From NCBI GenBank assembly GCA_016845105.1, contig JAERTF010000170.1:1-64000 (forward strand): a DNA stretch of 64,000 bases, in the 5' to 3' direction. Positions 17,539-27,523 of this stretch are shown here, piece by piece. The stretch is from Bacteroidota bacterium. Its GTDB lineage: Bacteria > Bacteroidota > Bacteroidia > Bacteroidales > F082. The stretch's first letter is position 1, and every line of letters begins with the position of its first letter. A program made the translations under genes and the position numbers. The notes under the pieces were generated by a model that worked only from the letters and a program-made list of their open reading frames with translations, searched no databases and was not told the DNA's origin.

Positions 17539-20112
17539 ATGAAAACAAAAATTAGCTTACTCTCCTTGCTCTTCATTATTACCACGAGCGCAGTTGCCCA
17601 AACTACCATAATTGGTACAATCCTAAATCAGGAAACTTTAACGCCCATAAAGGATGTTAATATTAGGTTTTCGGATAATTCGTCAGGCACAAATTCTGAC
17701 CTTTATGGTGAGTTTATGTTGAATTCAAATAACACAAAAGGATATTTAGTTTTTACTTCAATAGGCTTTAAAGAAAAAAGAATAGCAGTTAAAACAAAGG
17801 AAAGTACCTTAAATCTAGGAAATATATTATTGCAACCACAACCTTATTCCTTAGATGAAATATCAATAAATGCAGGACTTAGGAATGACGAAGAACTTCC
17901 CGTTAGTATTTCAAGTATAGACTCCCGAAGTATTGAAACAAAACTTGGTGACCGACCTCTCCCGTTAATTTTACAAAATACATCTGGTATATTTAGTGTG
18001 CGAGATGGAGGAGGAAGTGGCGACTCAAGATTAACTATTAGAGGGTTTCATCAGGAAAATGTAAGCCTGCTATTAAATGGGATACCAATAAATGGGGAAG
18101 AAAACGGTCTTGTCTATTGGAGTAATTGGCTGGGATTAATCAGCTCAGCAACAGAGATTCAAATACAAAAAGGTGCCGGACTTGCCAATGCATCTATTTA
18201 TGCAATAGGTGGAAGTGTTAATATTATTACTCGAAATACACAAAAACAAAAAAGCGGCTCCATAAGCATTGAAACATCAAGCTATGGTAATATAAGCACA
18301 AACTTCACTTTAAATAGTGGTCAATTGAAAAATGGATGGAATGCCTCAATGATGCTTAGTTTAGGCACAGGACCTGGATATATTGATGCAACTTATGTAA
18401 AATCTATGTCGTATTTCTTTACAGCCTCTAAAACAATAAATAGCAAACATAGCTTAGTTATAACATTACTTGGAGCTCCACAAGAACATGGACAACGAAC
18501 CTTAAAACTATCTAACAATGAGGTCAATATCAAGGGACTTAGATATAACAAGGACTGGGGTTCACTAAACGGTAAATCTAAAAATGCATCAGTAAACTTT
18601 TATCACAAACCATTTCTAACTATTAACGAGGAGTTTAAAATAGATAATCGCAACACATTATCTACTTCAATATATTTTTCTACTGGTTATGGAGGAGGTA
18701 GATGGTCGGAGAGTTTCAACTATGCTCCATCAATTTTTTCATATCGAAACCATTCGGGACAAATCGACTGGAACAGTATCTATGAAAACAATGCCACAAA
18801 TGAACAAACCTATAAACTTGACAATGGGGAAACTGTATCAGGATATTCAATTAATGCACAAACAAATTTTTTGGCAAGTCATATTCAAACAGGAATAATG
18901 TCGAACTATGAACATAAGATTAATAATAACCTCAACCTTCTATCTGGTATACATTATAGATATTTCAACTCGTTTGTACGAGAGGAAATATATGATCTAA
19001 TGGGTGGTAATTTTTTCATAGAAGATTACTCGTGGTCGTTGGCAGGTGTTGCTGGCAGAAATCAAATAAAAACCATAGGTGATATTATTAAGGTTGATAA
19101 TAATTCAATAATAAATTTTGCGAGTTTATGGGCACAATTGGTCTACAATAATAACCGGGTAAATTCATATATATCAGCATCCACAAACAACAATTGGTAT
19201 AAACGCATTGATCGATTCAATTATATTAATAACTCTGATAGTGAAATTGTTTATAAGCCTGGTTTTGATTTACGAGCAGGTTTTCTTTATAACCTTGATC
19301 TACATCAAAATGTATATATAAATGGCTCATACATTTCAAGAGCGCCATATTTCAAATACGTATTTGGTAATTACACCAATGTTGTTGTTAAAGATTTGAA
19401 AAATGAAACTGTAAAATCAATCGAGATAGGATATAGATTAGATATTAACAGTATAAAACTAAATATAAGTGCCTATCTAACTGAACGTAACAATGTATCA
19501 ATGCTATCCAATGAATATGTTCAATTGGAAAATAACGATCAAACTAGAGCAATGATCAATGGATTAAACTCAACTAATAGTGGAGTTGAACTAGATATGA
19601 AAATTGATATTTGTAAAAACCTAAAAATAGGTTCTTGGGCTTCAATTGGTAATTTCGTATGGCAAAATAATGTAAATGCTAGTTTATTTAATGATAATAA
19701 TGTTGTAGTAGACACAGTAAATGTTTTTGCAAAAGGATTATATATTGGAGGAACTGCACAAAATCAAGCAGGTTTATATGCTGACCTAGCGATTCTAAAA
19801 ACGATTTATCTAACTACTGAATTCCAATACTTCGACAAACTATATGCCGATTTCAACCCTACAAACCGAAATAACCCCAATGAAATATCGCAACCGTTTC
19901 AACTTCCTTCTTATGGAATTGTTAATGCCTACATAAGCTTTCCATTTAAACTCGATGATTTTTATGGTAGGCTACAAATAAATGCATATAACATAATCGA
20001 TAAAAAGCATATCGTACTAGGTGAAGATGGTGTGGATCATGATTTGGAAACATTTAGAGGGTTTTGGTCATTTGGTCGTAATCTTTCATTTAGCTTAAAA
20101 TTCAGTTTTTAA
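17539..20112 (+). CDS. TonB-dependent receptor with carboxypeptidase-regulatory-like N-terminal domain; predicted flavin receptor
   Basis: TIIGTILNQETLTPIKDVNIRFSDNSSGTNSDLYGEF domain, plug RLTIRGFHQENVSLLLNGIPINGEENGLVYWSNW, barrel end SFSLKFSF; directly downstream of the FMN riboswitch. Confidence 0.88.
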   Translation: MKTKISLLSLLFIITTSAVAQTTIIGTILNQETLTPIKDVNIRFSDNSSGTNSDLYGEFMLNSNNTKGYLVFTSIGFKEKRIAVKTKESTLNLGNILLQPQPYSLDEISINAGLRNDEELPVSISSIDSRSIETKLGDRPLPLILQNTSGIFSVRDGGGSGDSRLTIRGFHQENVSLLLNGIPINGEENGLVYWSNWLGLISSATEIQIQKGAGLANASIYAIGGSVNIITRNTQKQKSGSISIETSSYGNISTNFTLNSGQLKNGWNASMMLSLGTGPGYIDATYVKSMSYFFTASKTINSKHSLVITLLGAPQEHGQRTLKLSNNEVNIKGLRYNKDWGSLNGKSKNASVNFYHKPFLTINEEFKIDNRNTLSTSIYFSTGYGGGRWSESFNYAPSIFSYRNHSGQIDWNSIYENNATNEQTYKLDNGETVSGYSINAQTNFLASHIQTGIMSNYEHKINNNLNLLSGIHYRYFNSFVREEIYDLMGGNFFIEDYSWSLAGVAGRNQIKTIGDIIKVDNNSIINFASLWAQLVYNNNRVNSYISASTNNNWYKRIDRFNYINNSDSEIVYKPGFDLRAGFLYNLDLHQNVYINGSYISRAPYFKYVFGNYTNVVVKDLKNETVKSIEIGYRLDINSIKLNISAYLTERNNVSMLSNEYVQLENNDQTRAMINGLNSTNSGVELDMKIDICKNLKIGSWASIGNFVWQNNVNASLFNDNNVVVDTVNVFAKGLYIGGTAQNQAGLYADLAILKTIYLTTEFQYFDKLYADFNPTNRNNPNEISQPFQLPSYGIVNAYISFPFKLDDFYGRLQINAYNIIDKKHIVLGEDGVDHDLETFRGFWSFGRNLSFSLKFSF

Positions 20113-20367
20113 TATATCTAAATATCCTTTTAAACCATATTAATAATGGTTGCATCATCACGTTTAAAAACTTATAAACACATAACAAATAATAAGATAC
20201 TGAAATAGTTAAAGTTACAGGCCTGTATTAAATAGGAAGCGTTAATATGTTAACAATTGTTAATAATTATTAATGTTAAATTAATACAGTTGGCTGTGTT
20301 ATTACATATTTTTACTTCAAAATCATTAATTAAATAATAATTTGATAAATCAAAAATTTTAAAGCTT

Positions 20368-22995
20368 ATGAAAAGAAGAAATTTACTCTTAACAATGATG
20401 GTAATGGTACTGTTTACTGCTGCCTCATTTGCACAAGGGGTTGTTCGTGGTGTTGTACAAGATGTAAATACTGATGAAACCCTAATTGGTGCTACCGTAG
20501 TTATCGAAGGCACAACCATTGGTGTTACAACTAATCTTGATGGAAGCTTCTTACTTATAGTACCTAGCGGTGAACACAAACTTGCGGTACGTTTTGTTGG
20601 TTACGAAACCAAAGTTATGGACATTGAAGTTAAAGATGGTTCAACATACAACCTTGGAACTGTACTTGTAAAATCAAGTGCAATTGGTCTTGATGAAGTT
20701 AATGTGCTAGCTTCTGTTGCCGTTAACAGAAAAACACCTGTTGCCGTATCAACAATTGATGCAAAAACAATTGAAGATAATTTGGGTAGTCAGGAATTTC
20801 CAGAAATAATGAAAACAACCCCTAACGTGTATGTTACTAAACAAGGTGGTGGTTTTGGAGATGCACGTATTAATGTTCGTGGATTTGATCAAAGAAACGT
20901 AGCTGTTATGATCAACGGTATACCAGTTAATGACATGGAAAATGGTTGGGTATATTGGTCAAACTGGGCTGGTTTAGGTGATGCTACCAGAACTATACAG
21001 ATTCAGCGTGGTCTTGGTGCCTCAAAATTAGCTATCAATTCAGTTGGTGGTACAATTAATATTATTACAAAAACAACCGACATGAATAAAGGTGGTTCCA
21101 TTAAAATGGAAGCAACAGACTTCGGTCGTTTTAAATCCATGATTTCTTTATCAACTGGAAAACTAAAAACAGGAACTGCGGTAACATTTGTTGGATCCAG
21201 AACTTTTGGAACAGGTTATATTGATGCTACATGGGTTGATGCATGGTCTTATTTCCTATCAGTAAGTCAGGATATTGGAAAAGATCATCAATTAGTTTTT
21301 ACAGCTATTGGTGCTCCTCAGCAACATGGTCAACGTGATGGTTTTTATATGCTTGACTCAGCAAAATATGAAAGATATGGAACTAAGTATACTCAAAACT
21401 GGGGATATCGTGGTGGTGAAGTACTTAACGAACGTGTTAACTATTATCACAAACCACAAATGGCACTTAACTGGTATTGGACAATTAGCGAGAAAGCATT
21501 TTTAGCAACCTCAGCTTACCTTTCATTTGGTAATGGTGGTGGATCAGGTCCTTTGGGAGTTGGAAAATACTTACAGGGTAATAATTATAGTGGATACTAC
21601 AAGTATGAGCCACCTCAAACAGCAAGTGGTCAGTATAACTGGGACGAAATGGCCGACATAAACGCCAATGAAGATATGTATTATATCAACGATGGTGATA
21701 GCACACTATACGCTGCTGGCGAATCAAAACATATTATTCGTAATAGTGTAAACAATCATAACTGGATGGGAATATTATCAACTCTTACATACAACTTTAC
21801 TGATGAGTTAGTACTTACTGCAGGAATTGATGGACGTTACTACAAAGGTGAGCATTACCGCGAAGTTCGTGATTTAATTGGTGGTGATTATTGGTCAGAT
21901 AGAGCATTCGGTCAAACAAAAGTAGGTGACAAAATTGCATACTGGAATGATGGTATAGTTACTTATGGTGGTTTATTTGCTCAGTTGGAGTATTCAAAAG
22001 GTAACTTCGATGCATTTGTTGCTGGAACAGCCTCAAATACATGGACTTCACGTATTGACTATTATAACTACACTCCAGGAACTGGTGAAAAAAGCGAAAC
22101 CCTCTCTAACATGGGATATAATGCCAAAATTGGGGCCAATTATAATCTAAATGAAAATAATAACATTTTCGTAAATGGTGGATACTACTCAAGAGTACCT
22201 TTCTTCCGTTTTATGTTCCTTAACTATGTTAACGATGTAAATCCTGATCTTCAGAATGAGAAAATTCTTGCTGCTGAACTAGGCTATGGTTTTACATCAA
22301 AGAGATTCAGTGCACAGTTTAACGCATATTATTCAGTATGGGATGACATATCAGTATTAACAAGTTTCCAAGCTGATAATGGAGATCAAGTAAATGCATT
22401 TATGTCAGACCTTAAAGAAGTACACACTGGTATTGAGCTTAACGCCAATTACACAGCTACACGTTGGTTAGGAATTGGTGGTTTATTAGCCATTGGCGAC
22501 TGGAAATATGCAAATGATGCAGAAGCAACTCTTTATGACGATGCTACTCAAACTGAGGTAGGAAAAGGAACCATTTATACTAAAGACTTGAAAGTGCCAA
22601 ATCAACCACAAACAATGGGTGGGCTATTCTTAAATGTTCAGGCAACTAAAAGTATTGACTTTGGTTTAAATTACCTTTACTATGCAAATATATATGCAGA
22701 CTACACTCCTGAGAGTCGTAAAGTAGAAGCTGATAGAGAACAATCTTGGAAACTTCCAAATTACGGATCAACTGATTTCCGTTTTGGATGGAGATTCCAA
22801 ATAGCTGGATTAGATTCATATTTCAATATGAATATTTATAACTTATTCGATGTTGAAGCTTTAGTTGAAGCTGAAGATAAGCAAGTTAAAATTGAAAATG
22901 CTGCTGGTGATGTTATAGGTTATGAGCATACATTTAAAAAAGGATTCTGGAATTGGGGACGTAACTTTAACTTCTCACTAAAAGTTAATTTCTAA
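20368..22995 (+). CDS. TonB-dependent receptor, paralogue of the preceding one
   Basis: GVVRGVVQDVNTDETLIGATVVIEGTTIGVTTNLDGSF; plug RINVRGFDQRNVAVMINGIPVNDMENGWVYWSNWAGL; barrel end NFSLKVNF. Confidence 0.9.
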   Translation: MKRRNLLLTMMVMVLFTAASFAQGVVRGVVQDVNTDETLIGATVVIEGTTIGVTTNLDGSFLLIVPSGEHKLAVRFVGYETKVMDIEVKDGSTYNLGTVLVKSSAIGLDEVNVLASVAVNRKTPVAVSTIDAKTIEDNLGSQEFPEIMKTTPNVYVTKQGGGFGDARINVRGFDQRNVAVMINGIPVNDMENGWVYWSNWAGLGDATRTIQIQRGLGASKLAINSVGGTINIITKTTDMNKGGSIKMEATDFGRFKSMISLSTGKLKTGTAVTFVGSRTFGTGYIDATWVDAWSYFLSVSQDIGKDHQLVFTAIGAPQQHGQRDGFYMLDSAKYERYGTKYTQNWGYRGGEVLNERVNYYHKPQMALNWYWTISEKAFLATSAYLSFGNGGGSGPLGVGKYLQGNNYSGYYKYEPPQTASGQYNWDEMADINANEDMYYINDGDSTLYAAGESKHIIRNSVNNHNWMGILSTLTYNFTDELVLTAGIDGRYYKGEHYREVRDLIGGDYWSDRAFGQTKVGDKIAYWNDGIVTYGGLFAQLEYSKGNFDAFVAGTASNTWTSRIDYYNYTPGTGEKSETLSNMGYNAKIGANYNLNENNNIFVNGGYYSRVPFFRFMFLNYVNDVNPDLQNEKILAAELGYGFTSKRFSAQFNAYYSVWDDISVLTSFQADNGDQVNAFMSDLKEVHTGIELNANYTATRWLGIGGLLAIGDWKYANDAEATLYDDATQTEVGKGTIYTKDLKVPNQPQTMGGLFLNVQATKSIDFGLNYLYYANIYADYTPESRKVEADREQSWKLPNYGSTDFRFGWRFQIAGLDSYFNMNIYNLFDVEALVEAEDKQVKIENAAGDVIGYEHTFKKGFWNWGRNFNFSLKVNF

Positions 22996-23013
22996 TCCAT
23001 ATCATATAGAACT

Positions 23014-23052
23014 AAAAAGCCTTTCAACTATGTTGGAGGGCTTTTTTTTTTA
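23014..23052 (+). terminator. Rho-independent terminator
   Basis: AAAAAGCCTTTCAAC TAT GTTGGAGGGCTTTTTTTTTT. Confidence 0.88.
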
Positions 23053-23075
23053 CCTTTATCTCAAAATTTCTATGA

Positions 23076-24311
23076 ATGAATATAATGGATAAAAAAGGTC
23101 TTATTGTCTATCTTTTTATTTTCATTGTGTCCCTTAATGGATGCAAGGATATGGCTGATAATGAAAAGCAACGGCCTTATTTAGTAATGCTATCATTGGA
23201 TGGGTTTAGGTGGGATTATACACATAATACTAACACACCTACTCTTGATTCGATGGCCAATGTAGGTGTAATTGCTGAAGGTATTATTCCTTCGTTCCCT
23301 TCAAAAACATTCCCCAATCACTACACTATGGCCACGGGATTATATCCTGATAATCACGGAATTGTACTGAATAGATTTTATGCCGAAGATTTAGATAAAG
23401 AATACAACAAAAAGGATAAGTCTTCCATTCGAGATAGTAGTTTTTATGGCGGTGAACCAATTTGGACAACTGCAGAATTACAAGGGACAAAAACTGCTGC
23501 TTTATTTTGGGTTGGTTCTGAAACAAAATTGCATGGTGTAATATCCTCTTACTGGGAAAAGTATAACGAAAGTTTACCATTTGATGCAAGAATAGATTCA
23601 ATATATAACTGGCTTTCATTACCCAAAGAAAAACGACCACAACTAATTATGTGGTATTATCATGAACCTGATGAAGTTGGACATAATTATGGACCCAATA
23701 GTAAGGAATTACAGCTAGAAATTGAAAATTTAGATCGAAATCTAGGTAAATTCTTCGCTCGAATGCGTCAGCTACCATTTTTCGATAAGATAAATTTTAT
23801 TGTAACCTCCGATCATGGCATGGGAGAGTTAACTCCGGAAAAAAGGATTGTACTTGATGAAATAATCGACACATCTGATCTGGTTTACTTTGATGGTTGG
23901 AATCCAGTATGGAATTTAAAAGTTAAAGAAGGGAGACTAGAAAAAGTTTATAAAGAACTTAAAGAAGAAGAGAACCTGCAAGTATGGTATCATGATAGTA
24001 TACCAAAACGCTTACATTATGGTAATAATCCACGAACACTTGACATAACTGTTGCTGCTAAACCATATTATAGTATTTATTGGTCATGGAGAATAAGTGA
24101 AAGTAAAGGTACTCACGGATATGATAATAATTTCAAAGATATGCATGGGATATTTTATGGGGTTGGGCCTGCTTTTAAACGTAATTATAAGGCTCCCGCT
24201 TTTGAAAACATAAATTTATATCCACTGGCAGCAGAAATTATGAATCTTGAACCTGCAAAAACAGATGGAAAAATAGAAAATGTCAACAATATGCTTTCAG
24301 AAAATAAATAA
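23076..24311 (+). CDS. Ectonucleotide pyrophosphatase/phosphodiesterase (ENPP)-family lipoprotein
   Basis: Lipobox SLNGCKD; LSLDGFRWDY, nucleophile-region FPSKTFPNHYTMATGLYPDNHGI, YYHEPDEVGHNYGP, VTSDHGMGEL. Confidence 0.9.
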   Translation: MNIMDKKGLIVYLFIFIVSLNGCKDMADNEKQRPYLVMLSLDGFRWDYTHNTNTPTLDSMANVGVIAEGIIPSFPSKTFPNHYTMATGLYPDNHGIVLNRFYAEDLDKEYNKKDKSSIRDSSFYGGEPIWTTAELQGTKTAALFWVGSETKLHGVISSYWEKYNESLPFDARIDSIYNWLSLPKEKRPQLIMWYYHEPDEVGHNYGPNSKELQLEIENLDRNLGKFFARMRQLPFFDKINFIVTSDHGMGELTPEKRIVLDEIIDTSDLVYFDGWNPVWNLKVKEGRLEKVYKELKEEENLQVWYHDSIPKRLHYGNNPRTLDITVAAKPYYSIYWSWRISESKGTHGYDNNFKDMHGIFYGVGPAFKRNYKAPAFENINLYPLAAEIMNLEPAKTDGKIENVNNMLSENK

Positions 24312-24318
24312 CTTAAAT

Positions 24319-25656
24319 ATGAAAAAGATCTTAGTTAGTATTATTGCTATACTTTTAATTGGTAAAGTTTTTTCACAAAATAACTTATTACAATCAGGAC
24401 CAATGGTAGGATACAGCGAAATGCTGGAAGTTGCAGTATGGATGCAAACAAATGATGCCGCTATTGTAAAGATGGAATATTGGCCCATTGGTGATAGTGT
24501 AAAGACATTTACTGATGCTGTTGCCACCAATAAGAATAATGCATTTACGGCTAAACTGATTGCCAGCAAAGTTGAACCCGGGGAAATTTACGAATATAAT
24601 ATCGTTATAAATGACGAAGTTATTGATCTTCCATATACCACATCCTTTCAAACTCAGCCACTATGGAAGTGGCGTACCGACCCTCCGAATTTTAGTTTTG
24701 TAATGGGCAGTGGCACATATATTAATGAACAGAGATATGACCGACCTGGAAAAGGGTATGGTGATGGATACCAGATATTTAATAGTATGGTAAATAAAGA
24801 TCCAGATTTTATGATATGGTTGGGTGATAATATTTATCTAAGAGAACCAGATTGGAATAGCAAGACAGGGATTTTCCACCGCTATACACATACGCGTTCA
24901 TTACCTGAAATGCAAAAATTTCTGGCTTCAACACATAATTATGCAATACTTGACGACCATGATTTTGGGCCCAACGACAGTGATCGTGGATTTTGGAATA
25001 AAAATCAAACACTCGAAGCATTTGAATTATTTTGGGCTAATCCATCTGTTGGAGTTGGGAATATTAAGGGTGCTATTACATCATTTCAATGGGGTGATGC
25101 GGATTTCTTTTTATTGGATAACCGAAGCTATAGATCACCAAATCGTCGTAAAACTGGCGACAGAACGCAATTGGGAGAAGATCAGATGCAGTGGCTTTTC
25201 GATAACCTAGCTTCCAGTTATGGAACCTTTAAATTTGTTGTTCTCGGTGGTCAATTTTTATCAACATCACCCACATACGAATCTTACTCCAATTATGGTT
25301 TTGAAAAGGAAAGACAACGGATAATTGATTTCATTTATGACGAAAACATTCAAAATGTTGTATTCTTAACAGGAGATGTGCACTTTTCTGAAATATCAGT
25401 ATTACAACAAGAAGGTAGACCTACCATTTGGGATATAACAAGCTCACCCCTCAACTCTGGAGTTAATAATTACGCACTTGACAAGGATAATAAACTTCGG
25501 ATTCCAGAATCAGTAATAATGCAACGCAACTTTACAGAAATAAAACTTTCAGGAACCATTGAAGATAGATTAATGGATATCAATTATTACGATAGTGACG
25601 GAAATAAAATATGGAGTTATCAAATTGCACGTGAAAAACCCCCTTTGAAAAAGTAG
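24319..25656 (+). CDS. PhoD-like alkaline phosphatase family protein
   Basis: Signal peptide MKKILVSIIAILLIGKVFSQ; MIWLGDNIYLREPDW, AILDDHDFGPNDSD, VFLTGDVHFSEIS. Confidence 0.87.
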   Translation: MKKILVSIIAILLIGKVFSQNNLLQSGPMVGYSEMLEVAVWMQTNDAAIVKMEYWPIGDSVKTFTDAVATNKNNAFTAKLIASKVEPGEIYEYNIVINDEVIDLPYTTSFQTQPLWKWRTDPPNFSFVMGSGTYINEQRYDRPGKGYGDGYQIFNSMVNKDPDFMIWLGDNIYLREPDWNSKTGIFHRYTHTRSLPEMQKFLASTHNYAILDDHDFGPNDSDRGFWNKNQTLEAFELFWANPSVGVGNIKGAITSFQWGDADFFLLDNRSYRSPNRRKTGDRTQLGEDQMQWLFDNLASSYGTFKFVVLGGQFLSTSPTYESYSNYGFEKERQRIIDFIYDENIQNVVFLTGDVHFSEISVLQQEGRPTIWDITSSPLNSGVNNYALDKDNKLRIPESVIMQRNFTEIKLSGTIEDRLMDINYYDSDGNKIWSYQIAREKPPLKK

Positions 25657-25665
25657 GTGTTGTCA

Positions 25666-26745
25666 CTATATTTTAGATAAACGATTTAAAAGTAAGTGAT
25701 CAGCGATTACAAGAGTTGCCATTGCTTCAACTATAGGAACTGCTCTGGGAACAACACAAACATCATGGCGTCCTTTTCCTTTTAAGATAACTTGATTACC
25801 ATCCTTATCAACTGTTTTTTGATCCATCATTAATGTTGAAACTGGTTTAAAAGCCGACTTGAAATATATATCATTACCATTTGAAATACCTCCTTGAATA
25901 CCTCCCGAATTATTGGTTTGTGTTCCAAGTATTCCATCCTTCATTATGAATAAATCATTATGTTCCGAACCTAACATCTTACTAGCTTCGAAACCCGAAC
26001 CGATCTCAAAACCTTTAACAGCATTGATACTCATGATTGCATGCGATAAAGCAGCATTTAACTTATTAAAAACAGGTTCACCCAATCCAGTCGGAACACC
26101 CTTAATAACACATGTTATCTCACCTCCCAAAGTGTCACCCTTATTTTTTGTTTGATTAATAAGCTCAATCATCTTTTCTGACATTGTTTTATCCGGACAT
26201 CTGACAATTGAATCTTCTGTGCCACTTAAAACTAAGTCTATATAAGGAATATCCAACGACACTGTACCAATACTATTGACGTAGGCCGAAACGGAAATAT
26301 TATTCTTAGTTAATAATTGTTTCGCAAAAGCTCCTCCAATTACCCTTGCTACAGTTTCACGAGCAGATGATCTTCCACCTCCTGCTATATCTCTGACTCC
26401 ATATTTTTCTTCGTATGTAAAGTCTGCATGAGATGGCCTATAAGCTGTTGCTAAATGAAAATAGTCAATGGATTTATGATCAATGTTTTTAACCAAAAAT
26501 GCTATGGGTGTCCCAAGTGTTTTCCCATCCAATAACCCAGATAAAATATCAACTTCATCGGTTTCGTTTCTACTTGTAACTACTGTTGATTGTCCTGGTT
26601 TTCTTCTGTTCAATTCCCTTTGTATTAACCCCAAATCAATTTCCAACCCGGCTGGCATACCGTCAAGAATACCTCCAATTGCTTCACCATGTGATTCACC
26701 AAATGTTGAAAGTGTTAAAATTTTACCAAAAATATTACCTGCCAT
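25666..26745 (-). CDS. aroC: Chorismate synthase
   Basis: [67 protein letters not shown]. Confidence 0.97.
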   Translation of the reverse strand: MAGNIFGKILTLSTFGESHGEAIGGILDGMPAGLEIDLGLIQRELNRRKPGQSTVVTSRNETDEVDILSGLLDGKTLGTPIAFLVKNIDHKSIDYFHLATAYRPSHADFTYEEKYGVRDIAGGGRSSARETVARVIGGAFAKQLLTKNNISVSAYVNSIGTVSLDIPYIDLVLSGTEDSIVRCPDKTMSEKMIELINQTKNKGDTLGGEITCVIKGVPTGLGEPVFNKLNAALSHAIMSINAVKGFEIGSGFEASKMLGSEHNDLFIMKDGILGTQTNNSGGIQGGISNGNDIYFKSAFKPVSTLMMDQKTVDKDGNQVILKGKGRHDVCVVPRAVPIVEAMATLVIADHLLLNRLSKI

Positions 26746-26808
26746 TAGTTAAAAATTATATTCTGTTTAATACTTTTGTAAAAATAATTAAATATAATAA
26801 AGTCCAAA

Positions 26809-27477
26809 ATGAATAATAGCCACACAAAATCCCTCATAGCAACTATTACAATCCTCATACTAAGCATTATTTATGGCTGTTTCCCAGCAGAGAAAGGTAT
26901 ACCAAACTATACCATATCTGATGAATTTAGTAGCTATTGTTGGTTTGATACCACAAGTATATGGGTTTACCAAAATGACAGCACACTTTCATTGGATTCG
27001 ATTATAATAGATGATGTGACCAATAAACAGAGGCAAAATATTATCAACAGCAATTATTTTTATCAAGCAGTCGAAATGTTTCCAGCAACAAATTTTCTCT
27101 CAATATTAAAATATGAATTAACTGCAGGAGACTTCTCTCCAGCAGAGGGAGAAATGAATTCACTACTAAGAATATATTTTGAAGATGGAACATATCAAAT
27201 AGTTTTTAGCCCAGAATATCCCATTGGAGAAGAAGTTATCCTTGGAGATTTGATCGGAAATTACACGAATGTTGAAATAATTCCCAGTTTCAACCTACAT
27301 GATAACACATATAATAATGTGTACCATACAAGAGTTGTGATTTCAGCTGGTTCTAATATTGAATTTGACTACTGGATTGCTCCTAATTATGGAATAATTA
27401 AATATGTAGCAAATGTTAATGGGACAATTACCTCCCTTAGTTTAAAGTCTTCTAATTTGTATCAAGAACCAAAATAA
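26809..27477 (+). CDS. Hypothetical lipoprotein
   Basis: N-terminal hydrophobic segment ending in a lipobox-like SIIYGCFP; no recognised family. Confidence 0.6.
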   Translation: MNNSHTKSLIATITILILSIIYGCFPAEKGIPNYTISDEFSSYCWFDTTSIWVYQNDSTLSLDSIIIDDVTNKQRQNIINSNYFYQAVEMFPATNFLSILKYELTAGDFSPAEGEMNSLLRIYFEDGTYQIVFSPEYPIGEEVILGDLIGNYTNVEIIPSFNLHDNTYNNVYHTRVVISAGSNIEFDYWIAPNYGIIKYVANVNGTITSLSLKSSNLYQEPK

Positions 27478-27508
27478 TAGATTGCTACTTCTATTATAGC
27501 AATCTATT
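27476..27508. terminator. Hairpin between convergent genes, possibly a bidirectional terminator
   Basis: Perfect 12-bp stem AATAGATTGCTA / TAGCAATCTATT with 9-nt loop between convergent ORFs; no long T tract. Confidence 0.5.
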
Positions 27509-27523
27509 ATCATGTTCTATCTA

